Source of the DNA: Polytrichum commune
Lineage: Eukaryota > Streptophyta > Polytrichopsida > Polytrichales > Polytrichaceae
Direction: 5' to 3'
Assembly: GCA_950295325.1 (NCBI GenBank)
Contig: OX485806.1
Location: 53,253,169-53,317,168, forward strand
DNA: 64,000 nt
This document shows positions 12,701 through 25,000 of the stretch, piece by piece. Position numbers and translations under genes: made by a program. How positions within the stretch are numbered: position 1 is the stretch's first letter; every line of letters begins with the position of its first letter. Below the pieces are notes generated by a model that saw only the letters and a program-made list of their open reading frames with translations, was not told where the DNA came from and did no database searches.

Positions 12701-12828
12701 GAGAGGATTGTAGTAGAAGCGGCAGTGCAGCAGTGAAGGGCGCAGTTTTTGGAGTTTTCATGGAGAGCTGTGCCTTTGCACTTATTGCTTGGTGGTGGCG
12801 CAAGCAACAAAAAAAGTGCAAGTATTGA
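6793..12828 (+). CDS. QSOX: Quiescin sulfhydryl oxidase, 12 exons, about 496 aa
   Basis: QSOX is a secretory-pathway flavoprotein that makes disulfides in client proteins and passes electrons to oxygen. Exons inferred from frame, homology and GT-AG sites: 6793-7001, 7543-7567, 7801-7893, 8290-8465, 8662-8737, 8875-8943, 9536-9609, 9873-9996, 11156-11187, 11416-11566, 11895-11972, 12445-12828. Phases agree across junctions, giving about 496 residues (plant QSOX is near 500-530). Order: signal peptide (IIALCLLLLASS), thioredoxin domain whose CxxC is CGAC spanning exons 1 and 2, helical linker (AHHPS-like VVHHPSKRCRKG), Erv/ALR FAD domain with NCGLWLLFHSLSVR and the CQEC pair in exon 10, a third pair CSTC in exon 12, and a C-terminal membrane segment (about VFGVFMESCAFALIAWWW) with a basic tail. 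Start at 6793 or, equally good, the in-frame ATG at 6808. The exon 10/11 join is least certain: the donor at 11563 breaks frame, while the one at 11567 keeps it. No stop or frameshift; probably functional. Confidence 0.93.
10359..10407. repeat. Perfect 17-bp hairpin in QSOX intron 8
   Basis: The arm GCACACGATATTGCCAA (10359-10375) is followed after 15 bases by its exact reverse complement (10391-10407). It lies in the 1.16-kb intron between exons 8 and 9. It could be a MITE core, a small-RNA precursor or a chance fold; the stem is short for a plant miRNA precursor. Confidence 0.7.
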
Positions 12829-14688
12829 ATCTCCCTCTTTGACTTGTTGTACCTGGGTCTTTTTAAAACTTTACATTGGTGTAACAAATCCTATGTGACT
12901 GCAGACTTCATCATATTGTATTGTAGTGGAACTCTAGCTCTGGTCAGTTGTGCAGTAGGTTGAAAATTACAGTGCCCTTTTAATATGCAAAAGCCCTATG
13001 TGATGCCATTTAAATCAGAAAGAATTGAAGTGTGTTCCAAATGAAATGCAGGCACATGCGAAGGTAATGGTGAGGCTTACTGATGTATTTGCAACCATGA
13101 TGTCATCTCCATGTCAATCCCAAGAGGAAGACATAGTGAAGGTTTCCATACAAACATATAACTTCACAGCTGTAGAATTCGCAGCTTAGAATGATTAGTC
13201 AACACTCAAGCTGTCTAATAGATTTGTGGGAACCTGGGTGACATTGTTACAACCCCAACAGCTCTTACAGATAGAAAAAATTGTCGAACTCTTAATTGGG
13301 CAAAGTGCAAATTATGAGATATTACGACTTGAGCTTGTGATGCACAACATACATTGCAGGTTGCTTTTTGGTTCTTCGCAAAATGAGTACAATTTAGGAC
13401 TAATTTTCCACATGTCATTTCAAATAGGTCAGAACTTGCAGAATCCCACTTGGGAACCATGCCTTGGGGGGAGGGAATTAGCACATGTGAGCGCACTTCT
13501 CATTCATCCAACATAAAAGCCCCGAAATAGTATGCAACCCGGAGGTTGCTATGTTTAATTTATTTCACACCGGAATTATCTTTAAGGCCCTGTATTAGTC
13601 TATGAGATGTTTTTATGCTGGATGGATGAGAAGTATGCTTGTATGCGCTATTTCCCTCTCTGCATGCATTGGCACACAAAAGTTATATATCGGAGTACAA
13701 GCGATGGTTTTCGTCTTTGCATGTAATATAGGCTATAGAAACTTTTGGTTGCCTCATATTTTTCTCCCCCTGAAGATATTTGTGTCAGCAAATCCTATCT
13801 ACATTTAATCATTATTTGACGTGTTAGTTTCATTTTAGAATGACAAAGTCCCTTTGAATTGTAAGTGACAAAAATTGTAACCTTGGTGCTAATGAAGATT
13901 TTGTAATATTTTTGACTTCCAAGTTAATTACATGCTTTATTTGGCGGTTTCACTTTAAAAATGAAATCTAGTCAATTGCTTATTTACTCAATGGAAGTGA
14001 ACATATATATTGGATTTGAAACCTTGAAAATAAAGTGCACTCAATATGGGATTTGTGGACAAGTAGCCTTCGAAAATGCAAGTACAATAGTTTTTTTGAA
14101 ATCGGGCGGGCGGACAGCAGTTTTCGGTCGGGTGCAGAAAAAATGTCGGGGCTGCCCTAGACAGAATATCCCCCCCGAAAAGTTCGTGGGAGGGTACTTA
14201 ACGTCCTCCAAAAAAAAGGCTTTGCGCTAGAGAACCTGTCAGAGCCATGTCGTGCGTTTGCCAGCCTGTAGAGCCACGGTATTAAAAGCATGTGGTCCTG
14301 GCACGTAGTCCGAAACTGTCACTGCTGTTTGAGTGTGGCATTTATTGACATCCTCCTACATCAAAAGAGAGGAAGTCCTTGCATTGAATATGTGATGTTC
14401 GCAATGCAGACATGTGGAAACCATCCCAGCCTTACTGCAATTTACATCCTCCAATTTCATTGACTGGACGATTCCCGCTTCTGTTCGCTACACATCGTCC
14501 GTGAGACTGTGTAGCCCATGCACATACCGTTTTCTGTATTGCCAACGTATTTTTCCTTGATTTGTGTTTTCGGTGTATTGGTTTTTTTCGTGCAATGTGT
14601 TCCATTTCTTTGCTGCCATGTTTTATTTGTTCCGGCATGGTTCTCTGTGCGTGTATTCTTGCTTGACCCTTGTGCACTTGCAATGTAA
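12829..14688. other. QSOX 3' flank and intergenic DNA
   Basis: Includes the QSOX 3' UTR, whose end I cannot place because no obvious AATAAA stands out in the first 200 bases. Short open frames show no recognisable motifs. A GC-rich patch with homopolymer runs lies at about 14100-14230. No transposon termini were found. Confidence 0.4.
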
Positions 14689-15052
14689 GAGCATCTCCAC
14701 CCTTGGGCAGAAAGGCAGGCTCTCGAAATGCGCTTTGAAGGGCTCCAAGCATGCACTAATTTTTTTTAGGGTGGCACTCCCCCACCGTTACTTGCATACT
14801 GGCTCTTTAAGCCGAAAAATTGTCAGGAATATTCCCTGTAATGACGATTCACTGAATCGCAAGTGGATGAGGCCCCGGAATGTGGGCGTAGCAAGAGCAA
14901 CGCTCACCCGCGAGGATAGTGAGTGGAGCCGGAAGTTTGAAGAGCCTTGGCAATCAAGGCCTCGGTGTTGGGGAGGGGTGGGGCATGTTTTTCTCCAAGG
15001 CCGCGTTAAAGGGCTTGCCAAGTCCCTTTAACGCGGCATGGTGGAGATGCTC
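14689..15052. mobile_element. MITE, 364 bp, TAA target duplication
   Basis: Ends are GAGCATCTCCACC and its exact reverse complement GGTGGAGATGCTC (13 bp). They are flanked by TAA on both sides (14686-14688 and 15053-15055). GAGCATCTCC-type ends with a TAA/TTA duplication are common among plant PIF/Harbinger-type MITEs. A near-perfect palindrome (arms GCCGCGTTAAAGGG and CCCTTTAACGCGGC) sits just inside the right end at about 14999-15037. No coding capacity. Confidence 0.8.
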
Positions 15053-15055
15053 TAA

Positions 15056-16839
15056 CCACTTGACACTTGGAACACCAACACCATACAAGTGGGCATAGCG
15101 CAACATTGAGTATAATTTGGCTTCCATATAAGCTGTTTGGCGGTGCACTTCCCAATGTTGGCTTCTTGCAAGCTTTGTGCATGTCTCTATCGTGTTATTC
15201 TAGGTGCTTCCTACTGTTGGTGCAAGTAACATTCCTGTCGTTTGCTGCTGCCTCCCTACCCTAATCGGGTGGTCTTTGTCCCACCTCCTCTTTCCCATTG
15301 CAGTTCACCAGCTCACTGCTTCCTCTCCGCCCCCCTTGCACGCCGCGAATCCCCCCGCTACAATGCCCCCTCATTGCATGCCCTTGGCATCGACATAGAA
15401 TGCTGCTACGTGCACACCGTGGCTCTGCTGGAGTTCACAAAAATTAAGCTCTTCCATGGTTGTGTGCGTTCCGTGTCGCCCATAGTCCCGACACTTTCTG
15501 CGCAGACACATTGGCATTGGGGATGCAGGCAACAACCCATCGCCTGTGTGCTTTCCCTACCTTGGAAACCATGTGATTTCGGTCCTTCCACAATTCATGA
15601 CAGGGGAGCACAATACCCTCCTCCCACACTGACGGTGCACGCATGGGCAGGTCACGTCTTTGGTCATCCTTATCGAACATCCCAGCGGCGTGCTCTGCGT
15701 GTGTCGCATGTGCACACACTAGAGACCCCACTCCCGACACCACAGCCACGTAGGCAATGGTGCGTGTTTCCTCGTTCACCGCCGCTTTAAGTTCCCTCTC
15801 TCTCCTCTTCCCCCCATGGACCTCTTTCATACGTGCACACCCGTCATTGCCATGAGTATCGACCGTGCGGTGTTGCAAAAGACGAGTTTGTTCGTGCTTC
15901 AATGGCCATTCCTATGTAATATGTGTGCACATATTCGCCTATTCCACAAAAGCATGCTCGGCGTGGTCACTGGACATTCTGTCCATAGCCTCTGCTACGA
16001 TTGCCACCTCCTCCAATACACATAGACATCCATGCCCGTGCGTATTCTCGGGCAAGTCCCTTGTGTATATTGAACAGGATTCTGGGAACATCTCACACAG
16101 AAATTCAATTAGCATCTACAAGTATTGCAGGGGGGGGTGTTTACATGTCTGTCCTGCCAAAATGTTTGCTCGTTTGGGCAGAAAGAGTATGTGTGGATTT
16201 TTGCAACACTTTGAAAATACCTTTCAAGCTCGAATATGTTGTGCAAGCGGACCAGTGTCCCATCGTGCCACCTCAAAGTGTAGCAATGCCTCTCTGGCGG
16301 CTTGCATGCGTGCAATATTTCAAGCCAGATTTGCCATCAGTCTTTGGGTTGCTTTGCCAACTGCATTCCCTTTGTCTGTTTCGCCTCATTCGTGTTGCAT
16401 TGCAGCACAATGGTCCTCGCCAGGTGTTGGAGTATGCATTCCACACATACACCATGGCACTTCTCCCTGCACTCCCAACCCACTTTTTTATGTTCTGCGC
16501 AGAAATTCATTGCCAACCACTGCTTCAACATGCATGTCCCACACTTTATCTGGGGTGTCATCCTACCACAGTTCACCACCACCCGCTTCAGAAACCAACT
16601 CGATACAAACGTGATTTTGGGTTTGCGCATACGTATAAACAGAATGGTGTACATGCACATTGCCTTCACCATGTGGTGTTCCTAGCCCGCATCCCTCCGT
16701 CGGTTGTAAGCCGACACTAGTTTGTCGGTTTGTAGGTGTGTCGATCACTGCCGCCCCTACATCGTCCCAGTCCGTGCCCGCCGTGTGCTTGCGAGCTCAT
16801 CGTTGTCGTCTCCTCCCTCCCTTTACTGTCCTTGCATTC
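15056..16839. other. Unassigned region downstream of the old CACTA transposase
   Basis: Several overlapping open frames exist on both strands (longest about 249 codons, plus, 15865-16614; a minus frame at 16337-16672 with several Cys residues). None shows a motif I recognise. It lies 3' of the CACTA transposase remnant on the minus strand, so it may be the rest of that element, including a second gene. No CACTA terminus was found. Confidence 0.35.
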
Positions 16840-18520
16840 CTGGGAATACATAGCGGTTGTCGTTGGATTCTTCTTGCCCCAGACAGTCCTCCAGCCCTGT
16901 CGAGGAAATTCGCCTACCACTTGCTTCCTTCTTTAGCACTACGCTCCATCCTGGCATTGCTTTGTCGTCCACAAAGAACACTTGCACATGTCATGTCACC
17001 GCTCAGGTGGGGGCATCCTCTGTAGCCACCTCTCCAAGGAAAAGATTGGAGAAGAGTCTCGAGTGTAGCGTGGTGTCGCTATCATGTTGGCACTCCAGAA
17101 CCCACGCAAGTCCAAGCACAACCTGGGCGACGATTCTGTATCCTTCGCCACCCACGAAACTACCATGAGCACAACATTTATGCCCACATAATTCAACATC
17201 AAAATGTCTTTTAGTATGTTGACTCTCAGCATGTCGACCACCCCGCCTTGATCGGAGCAATTGTCGCCTTCTCTCTGAGTCTATAGCTTTGCTACTCCAC
17301 TGTCGAACGTCACATGTTGCGCCCTCCCCCCCTCCTCCAGTAAAACCCTGAAGTGTGATCCATATGCGGTCATGCTCTTAAACAAACCTACTTGCTTGCA
17401 AGGGATCAACAACAATGTCCTTAGCTTGGTCTCCTCCACCTCGTCACCGTCTGCCAACAGAGTGCAATGAGCCCGCAACCACGTGTGGAATGCGTCCCCT
17501 TGTTGCCTTGCGTTGGAGTCTTGTTCGTACTCCCTGTCCACCACAACAACCCCCCCCCCCCGTTCAGTCACCTCTGTTGCCTTCACCATAATGGGCATTT
17601 GTTGCGCTGCACATGTGTTAATTCATGTGTTCATACCTCCTCATGTCCGAAGTTGACCCATGGTGCACGATAACATATTGGTGCGCCCTATCTAGCTTTT
17701 GGCCCGACATGTTGTGCACACGCCCATGGCCCTCTACTACTAATGCCTTCATTCCTTGCTCTTCCTCTGTCTCCCATACATGTCGCTTCGTGTATGCCTG
17801 CAAGTTTAGGTACTCCGTGCAAAACCTGAGTGCTTCCTCTACACTGTACCCATTGGCCATTGATGTCTCCAGATGCGCCTTGCTTTTCACAAAAGATTTT
17901 AGAGTCCCCAAGTATCGCTTGCATTCCCCACTACTAGGCCGCACAACACCATCTCATCCACCAAATGTATTAGTATGTGTTGCATTATATCAAAGAAGGC
18001 TGGCGGGAAACAAACCTTTAAAATGCAAATTGTTTCTACAACATACAGTCGCAGTGCTTCCAATTTGGCCTTCTCCACCACTATGGCACATATTCCGCTA
18101 AAGCTCTTACCCAACCTTATTAACGCAATTATTTGCAGAGGTTGCAGCAAGGTTCTGATGACCATAGGAATGATTTGCTGCACCAAGCAATGGTAGTCGT
18201 GGAATTTGAGATCCATAAATCTTTCTTTCTTTAAATGCTTCCCCAGTGCCAGCCAGTATGACGTATGTCAAAAAATCATGTATACACCATAACAACATCG
18301 CTCTTAGTGTGAACCTGGCTTCCCCTCGCCAACATGCTGTGTCATAGCACGTTATGCCCTCTTGCCATAATTCCCTTAGTTCATCTAGTAAAGGGCCCAT
18401 ATACATATCTATGCGATCGGCCGTTATTGCATCGGGGCCTGGTATCAAGAGCCCTAGCATAATGAAAATTTTCTTTATAGTTAACCAATGAGGGATATTA
18501 TAGTTTAGCAATAGTACGAG
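16840..18520 (-). pseudogene. Old CACTA element transposase (tnp2 family), C-terminal two thirds
   Basis: Minus-strand frames align in order with the better-preserved tnp2 protein at 29395-32930. PHWLTIKKIFIMLGLLIPGP matches its PPWLLTKKFFLSLALLIPGP; RFTLRAMLLW matches RFTLRAMLIW; FHDYHCLVQQI matches SHDYHVLMQQI; NGYSVEEALRFCTEYL matches QGYQVEEALGFITEYM. SMTAYGSHFRV and the frame near 17100-17240 match the DUF4216-like tail. The frame is broken by many stops and shifts, and the DLPVRHVLDVMHC region is missing or unrecognisable. It is dead. The N-terminal part continues at 36633-37073, separated by the X LTR and its nested inserts. Confidence 0.85.
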
Positions 18521-18619
18521 TGTCGCACCCCTTGCTAATTCCCCTTAACCATCTTACCCATTTTCATTTATATCAAGGGTCATGAGCGCTAACCCTTTGC
18601 ATTCCCCCATGCTGATGGT
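18521..18619 (-). repeat. LTR X copy 3, left part
   Basis: Starts TGTCGCACCCC at the point where the old tnp2 frame breaks off. It matches the right end of copy 1 (reverse complement of about 1450-1548). The copia element begins at 18620, and the LTR resumes at 35753. The two parts together give about 964 bp, close to the 973 bp of copy 1. With no polypurine tract or primer site next to it, this is a solo LTR inside the CACTA transposase gene. Confidence 0.8.
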
Positions 18620-18811
18620 TATTGGGAAATGAGAGAAGAAAACAAAGCAACCAACGTAGGAAGGTAGAACACAATGCACAAGGATTGCATATAATGGAGA
18701 GAGTGATTAGCTCCTCCCCTTATGCCTTTATTTATATGTATAGGTTAGGACCAACGTTGACAACCCATATGGAACAACGTTGCCGATACAACCTAACACT
18801 ATCTTCCAATA
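18620..18811 (-). repeat. Copia 3' LTR (192 bp)
   Basis: Direct repeat of 35561-35752. On the minus strand it is immediately preceded by the purine-rich stretch GCAAAGTGGGAGT (about 18812-18824), a good polypurine tract. The Pol III-like or TATA-type promoter was not resolved, although an AT-rich TTTATTTATATGTATA stretch is present in both copies. Confidence 0.85.
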
Positions 18812-18960
18812 CTCCCACTTTGCGAGGTGGCATTGTACTCCAACCCCATTATCTCACTTAACAACTCATGCCTATCTCATGCTAATGTATTTGTTAGAAT
18901 ATCCGCTACCATATATTGTGTTGAACAATATTCTAGCTTTACAATTTAGTTTTCAATCTA

Positions 18961-20756
18961 TTATCTAATAAAATGATGTTGCACGTCTATATGCTTCGAC
19001 CTAACATGGTTGGTGGGGTTCTTGGCGAGTGCAATAGAACTTTGGTTGTCGCACGTGATGGTTGTGGCCTCTTCTTGTACATAACCTACGTCCTCCATTA
19101 GTTGCCTAAGCCAAATGGCCTCCCTCGTGCATCGGTTCATGGCCATATACTCCGCCTCCATTGTAGATTGTGCCACTGTTTGTTGCCGTTTGTTGCCGTT
19201 TGTCCACGAAACGGCTCCCTCTCCAACAAAGAAAACGTATCCGGATGTGGACCTACAATTTTCCATATCGCCGGCCCAATCCACATCGGAATAACCTTTT
19301 ATGCCGATATGTTGGCCGCCGATGGGCAACTTCATATCTAAGGTGCCCTTCAAGTACTGCATGATTCGTTTGACGGCCATCCAATGCATCGGACCCGGTT
19401 TCGACATAAACCGGCTTACTATGCTTACCGCAAATGCGAGGTTCGGTCTTGTAGCCACCATTGCATACATCAATGACCCCACTGATTCTTGATACGGAAT
19501 GTCTTTCATTTTATGTGAATGCTTCTCGTATTCCTCTTCCGAAAGCTTCACCAATGAAATTTTGGTGTTGAGCAGGGTTGCGATGGGATTGCAATCACCC
19601 ATGCCGAATCGCTCCAAAATGGTTTCGATGAAGCTTCGTTGATGCATGGTAATGGTGCGCGTCCTCCTATCCCGCTCAAAATGAACTCCGAGGAAGAAAT
19701 GCAACTCGCCGAGGTTGCTCATCTCGAATTCACGCTCAACACTAGACTTCAACTCGTTGATGGTGTCCACGTTGCTTGCCAAGATGATGAGGTCATCTAC
19801 ATATATGATTACAATCACAATGTAGTCACAAGTTTGTAGAACATACAATGAGTGGTCCGCATGGTTCCTCGTAAAACCTTTATTCACAAAAAATATGTGA
19901 ATTTACTTGTACCATGCTTGTCCGGATTGCTTCAATCCATAGAGCGATTTCTTCAACTTGCATACGAGATGCTCGCAGTCCTTTTGGACAAACCCCTCCG
20001 ATTACTCCATGTAGATGACCACGTCCAATTTGCCGTTGAAGAATGCGGTTTTGACGTCCATTTGATGCATTTCCAACCCCATGGCGGTCCCGATTGTGAG
20101 GATGACTCATATGGTGTTGAATTTGGCCACGGGTGCAAATGTTTGGCCAAAATCCACACCTTCCACTTGCGAGCATCCTTTGGCCACCAACCTTGCTTTG
20201 AAACGTACAACCACGCCGTTGGCATCTTTCTTCGTACGAAACACCCACTTACACTTTACGGCCTTGCGGCCCTTAGGCAATGGAGTTAATTCCCATGTGG
20301 CGTTGGCTATAAGATATTCGTATTCCTCTTGGATAGCCAACTCCCACTCGCTCGCATCATTCGATTCAATTGCCTCTGTCAAGTTTCTAGGTTCCCCAAC
20401 GATTGCCATGTTTGCATGCTCTTTGTCTTGGTGTTGCGGAGGTGGTTTGATTGCGGTTTTCATGGTCAAGTTTTGATGCCTCCCCGCTACGAATGGATTT
20501 CGCAGCCGGTACGTCGGCCTCCGCATCCTCCCCTACGTCGTGGTCTTCATCGGGCTCCGAAATGTTGCCGCTCGCGTCCGAGTCCTCCACGTCCAATTTG
20601 GGGGATATGTCCACCTTGACCGTGGGTGCTTCGTCAACTCTCCCACTTGGACAATCCTCCAAATGCGTTTTGTCTTTGAAAAACTCCACGTCCGGACTCT
20701 TCATGATTTCCTTCGTCTCCAAGCAAATGAGGCGATACGCCTTCATGCCCTCGCAA
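18961..20756 (-). pseudogene. Copia reverse transcriptase and RNase H
   Basis: Minus-strand copia pol C-terminal half. In order: the pre-RT linker (ETKEIMKSPDVEFF), RT start (WELTPLPKGRKAVKCKWVF, RFKARLVAKGCSQ, FAPVAK), the MDVKTAFFNG segment, the catalytic YVDDLIILA (about 19790-19810), LGELHFFLGV, then RNase H (GYSDVDWAG, STMEAEYMA, CDNQSSIALAKNP, KHIDVQHHFIR). A stop near 19888 and at least one frameshift near 20107 break the frame. The upstream end was cut by CACTA insertion at 20757-20760, and integrase continues at 34161. The last 150 bp before the LTR have no further domain. Confidence 0.93.
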
Positions 20757-20759
20757 TAT

Positions 20760-22072
20760 CACTACTAGAGAAATTGTGACCGGGCCAACAGATCCACAAC
20801 AGAAAACTGTTGAGGGCTTCAGTCATTTTGGTCGCGTTGAGGCGGTCACTTTTCAACAAAAATGTGTAGAAAGGTTTCTGTTGAATCGGTTTGTTTGGAA
20901 GGCAGTCTCATCCTCCGTGGCAGGCCACGTCATTCATAAACGAAGCTCTTAACATCTGAGGTGGCAGACATGTCCACGTCTGCGGGGTAAGTTTCTGGCG
21001 CGCTTTGCTGTAAAACCCACGATTTTTGACTTCCAATATTTTGCGCTTGACATTTTTGCGGTAGACTGAATTTCTAAAATTGGATATTTGCATTTACGTT
21101 CTCTGTTATTTATATGATATTTACCATTACAGATGAATTTTTTTCCTAAATGCAGGTGTTTTCTTGTCTGAGATGTCGAATTACAGTTGGACGTGTGGCA
21201 TTCTACTCTAGCATACGTGCTTTTCATACGTTACATGTCATGATGTGATTGGTCCATATATAGTGATCCCGAATTGGGCAGTTTTTAAATTGCATTTAGG
21301 GTTATTAGAACAAAATGTGAAATTCCTCGGGTTTCACGTAGGGTTTGTAGGGCTTTCGAATTTCAGATGAATACGATGGTATCAGTATTCAAGTGGTGTC
21401 TATCTACATTCTCACAAAATTGAGTCCACATAATAGACTTCGGCGTTCTTTACTGTTGAAGGCACATGTAACCCAACCTCCAATGGACGAATGAGAATCA
21501 TAATCAACTATGACCTTTCTCAAATTATAAACATGCATAAAATGATATGCACATTTACTTATTGAACACTTGGACAGAAAGCGCACCTAAAATTTAGTCT
21601 GGTCTACTCTCATCACATGGGGTACCCTCCCTAATTTCTGGCAAGTCATATGGAGGACCCCTGTTCACTTCCATACTACAATTCACCCCTACAACCACAC
21701 CATATACTTATTGCTCTGTTGCCATCAGTTTACCTATAACCCATATCCAAACTCTAAAAATACTACTCATAGTACTTTCTACATGATGCAACCATGACAT
21801 TCTAAGGTTAACATATATATCCCTTACTGTCCATACCACGGCACCCTAACTTCACACAACACATCATCCCCTCTGGATTTATTTAAAAAAATTGTTTCTC
21901 ATAACTCAGCGCCATTTTTCCAATTCGTTCTCACTCCCGCACATTATTGGTCTCTGCTGCACCCCCCCCCCCCTCCTCGTGCTCTCGTCTGAAACAACAG
22001 TCAAGTGAATATTAGACGTTCGTGTCTTCCTCTCCGAGTAACTGAACACTGTAAATCAAATGGGTTTCACGT
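20760..22072. other. CACTA left terminal and subterminal region
   Basis: Non-coding 1.3 kb containing the left terminal inverted repeat. It has a cluster of short motifs near 20790-20890 (CCAACAG, CAGAAAACTGTTG, TTTCTGTTGAA) that recur near the right end at about 34040-34130. In En/Spm, subterminal repeats bind the element's own TnpA protein; that role is inferred here. A 13-base C run lies at about 21961-21973. Confidence 0.65.
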
Positions 22073-25000
22073 TCACTTAAACAAATAGCATTTTTTGTCT
22101 TCCTGCGACAAAACCAGCATTTCATACCTTCGTGCTCCTTGTTTCGTGCTTCCTTTTTCGCCCTGATGTCTGTGTCTAGGGGTGTGAGATGATGATTCAA
22201 TGCCGTGGGCTGCCTTTAGTTCCGCAAGCTTTGCTTGCAATTTTTTAATGTACTGTTCCGTGGAATTTTCTTCTGACCCATCACCTCCCTGACTCTCATT
22301 GTAGGGTTTTCTTTTGTTTGCTGTGGCCTCCATCCCCTTCCTAATGGCACGTGATGACCGTCCTGTGTCCTGCGCAATGATGAACATTATACATCATCTA
22401 ATATCCAGTTTTGCAGTGTGCTCCCTGTGAAAACATACTGTACTCCGTAATTCAAATGTCATGACCATCAGTATTGGGATATATTCATGTTGCGTCCTTT
22501 TTCATTCGCTCTAATTCCAGAAATACCTTTGGATGGGATTTATCTGCCACTTCGCATGACAATATTTACAAAAATCTCATTCACTTGTTATCCTTTCTTT
22601 ACTACTACTTCTATCTGTGAAATAAAAAAGTTCAGTTACTGAACCAGAATCTCTCACTAAAGTATTTTGATGCTCTGTAAAATTCCAATGTCTTAGGCAA
22701 TTTTCTACCAACTCTTGGACGTCTCACAATGATATTATTTTAAAGCGTCAGACACATTTCGCGCATATTACATCTACGCTTCCTCATAAGGGTTTACAGT
22801 CATCAATATATTATGGTCCATACACTACATACTTAGTGGAAAAATAATATATATGGGCAACCTACAGTTAGCAGCCCACCTCAGGAGCACTTGTGAATTC
22901 TGACATACGTTCTATGCATGCCAAGTTTGTTGCAAAAAGGCATGATAAGATTTGCTTACCGATTCATTGTGCCCATCGCCCTCTGATTCTTCTTCTTCAT
23001 CTATGTCCTCCCAGGTCGGAGTAATTGTCTTCTTTTTGGCTTTCGTTCCAGTACTTCCTTTTGGACGGTGCGCTTCTGCATATACTTCGTCAGGGTCTGG
23101 TGACCTACCCAACACCTCCCGTAAATTCTCTCTCACCCCATTTACTCCTCTACTTCCAGTCCGATTAATTGTTTTCCTACTAGCATTCGCATGCTTTCCC
23201 TGTTCGGATTTCTCCTTCCACTGCTCGCTAGATTCGTAGCTCACAAGTCTCCCCCATACCTCAGAGTCAATGTGTTTCGGTTGACTATCACCCCGCTTTA
23301 TCATTTTAATAAGCTCGCCTCTTCTCCTCCCTACAGCTCTTCCCATCAAACCTCTTAGATATTCCTCATTCAACTCACCCGAATATTCGAAGCACTGGCT
23401 TAATCGTTCCTTGAATATAATGACATCCTCGTAAGTTTGTTTTTTGATATGGGTGCACGATGGATCGAGGCCGACTGAAAGCTTGTTGATTTCGTTCATC
23501 CATGCAGGTCTGCCCGCGCCATATGGAACTCCCTCCCTATCTACTGTAACATAGAAAGGTTTTTTTCCATCCCTCTCTCGTCTTGTTGCATCTGCTTCGC
23601 GTGTGGCTTGTTTGTGTCTTCGTTGTTTTCTTTCAGATGCAGGTGACGCTACTGGTAACTGCTCCAGTTTCACTTCTGGTCTCGGCGCCCGCTCCCTTCT
23701 GTCGTGGTCGGCATGATGAGGAAATGCAATGTTTTCAGATCTCGGAGGGGAGGATCTTGGACTGGACCTGCGGATTCGATGTTGTCGTCCCAGATTGCGA
23801 TTGCCGTGCACATCCCTTGAACAAGAGGAATCCGTGTATGATGGTGACACACTGCGTCTTCCAGAATGATGTCTGTCCTTGGATGACTGTCCCCTCAACT
23901 CGTAACTATCTGCAAATGCATAGCACCCACCACATCAATAACTGCCCACTGCAATGTGCTTCAAATTTTTGTCCAGGAATTGGGGGGAATACATTCTCAA
24001 TTAAATAAGCCACACAATCAAAAACACAGTAACTTGTCTCACCATAGCTTGGCGACCGAGCACGCTTCTGGCCATTTGGTGTACGCCACACCCTCTGTTG
24101 CTCCCAATGTATTCTTGTATATGCAGGGCTCCCTGATCTTCCATGTCGCGGGCTTCTAGGTGTATAGTACCGCGTTTGGTTCCAATTATTTTCTGTTGGA
24201 CTCCCATAGCTTCTGTCCATGTAGTCGCGATGTCGTGAATATCGTTCATGCATTGGGTATGATTCCACTTGTCTGGCTTTTTTCCATGCCCTCTGCACAA
24301 ACATATGTCATCCTCAAAGATGACTATAATCAGCTATCTCCAGCTAGGTATACCTTCACCCGGCCCAAAGCATCGAAGGCCGAGCTCTGTGCTCACATTC
24401 GCAGATTACATTTTTAAAATCCACTCATCTTTTTTCTTCACTGACAGTCAATACCCCACACCTCCCACATGACAGCACAAGGGGTTTAGGTTTCTGCACA
24501 TGAACCTTCTGTAAAAAAAAGATCCGCACTTACATACTTGCACATTGCGGATGGAAATAAATTTTACCTTCTCTATGTGTTCAAGCTCTTGGTCAGAATG
24601 GTCCTCGCTGAGCTGCACGTAAATTTCTCGATCCTGCTCTTTCTGCTTTGTTCGACCTGTGTTACCCATCCCAGATTCCAATGCTCCTCTTGTTTCAGGT
24701 TCCAATGTATCCCCTGCAATTATTCCATGTGAACTCACGTTTGTAACGTCAGGTGCAAATTCATTAATACGTTCCTCCGGTGCCTCGGGAATGTCGCCAC
24801 CTGATTGAGCAGAATTCCTCTCCATGTCAGGACTTTACATTTGAACCTTCCCTTTTTACATTCAAACCAGCATGGACTAAATTGCACCGTACAATATTCA
24901 CGATAAAATGCAGAATGATCACATTTGTAAATGTGCGCTATGATTCCTCCTGATGATGTTTATTAACTTCCTTTTCCCACATTCAGTACATTTCGATTTG

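Noticed and set aside
20000-20300. Plus-strand and alternative minus frames of 90-145 codons
   Set aside because: They are shadows of the copia reverse transcriptase, whose motifs are in the other minus-strand frame.
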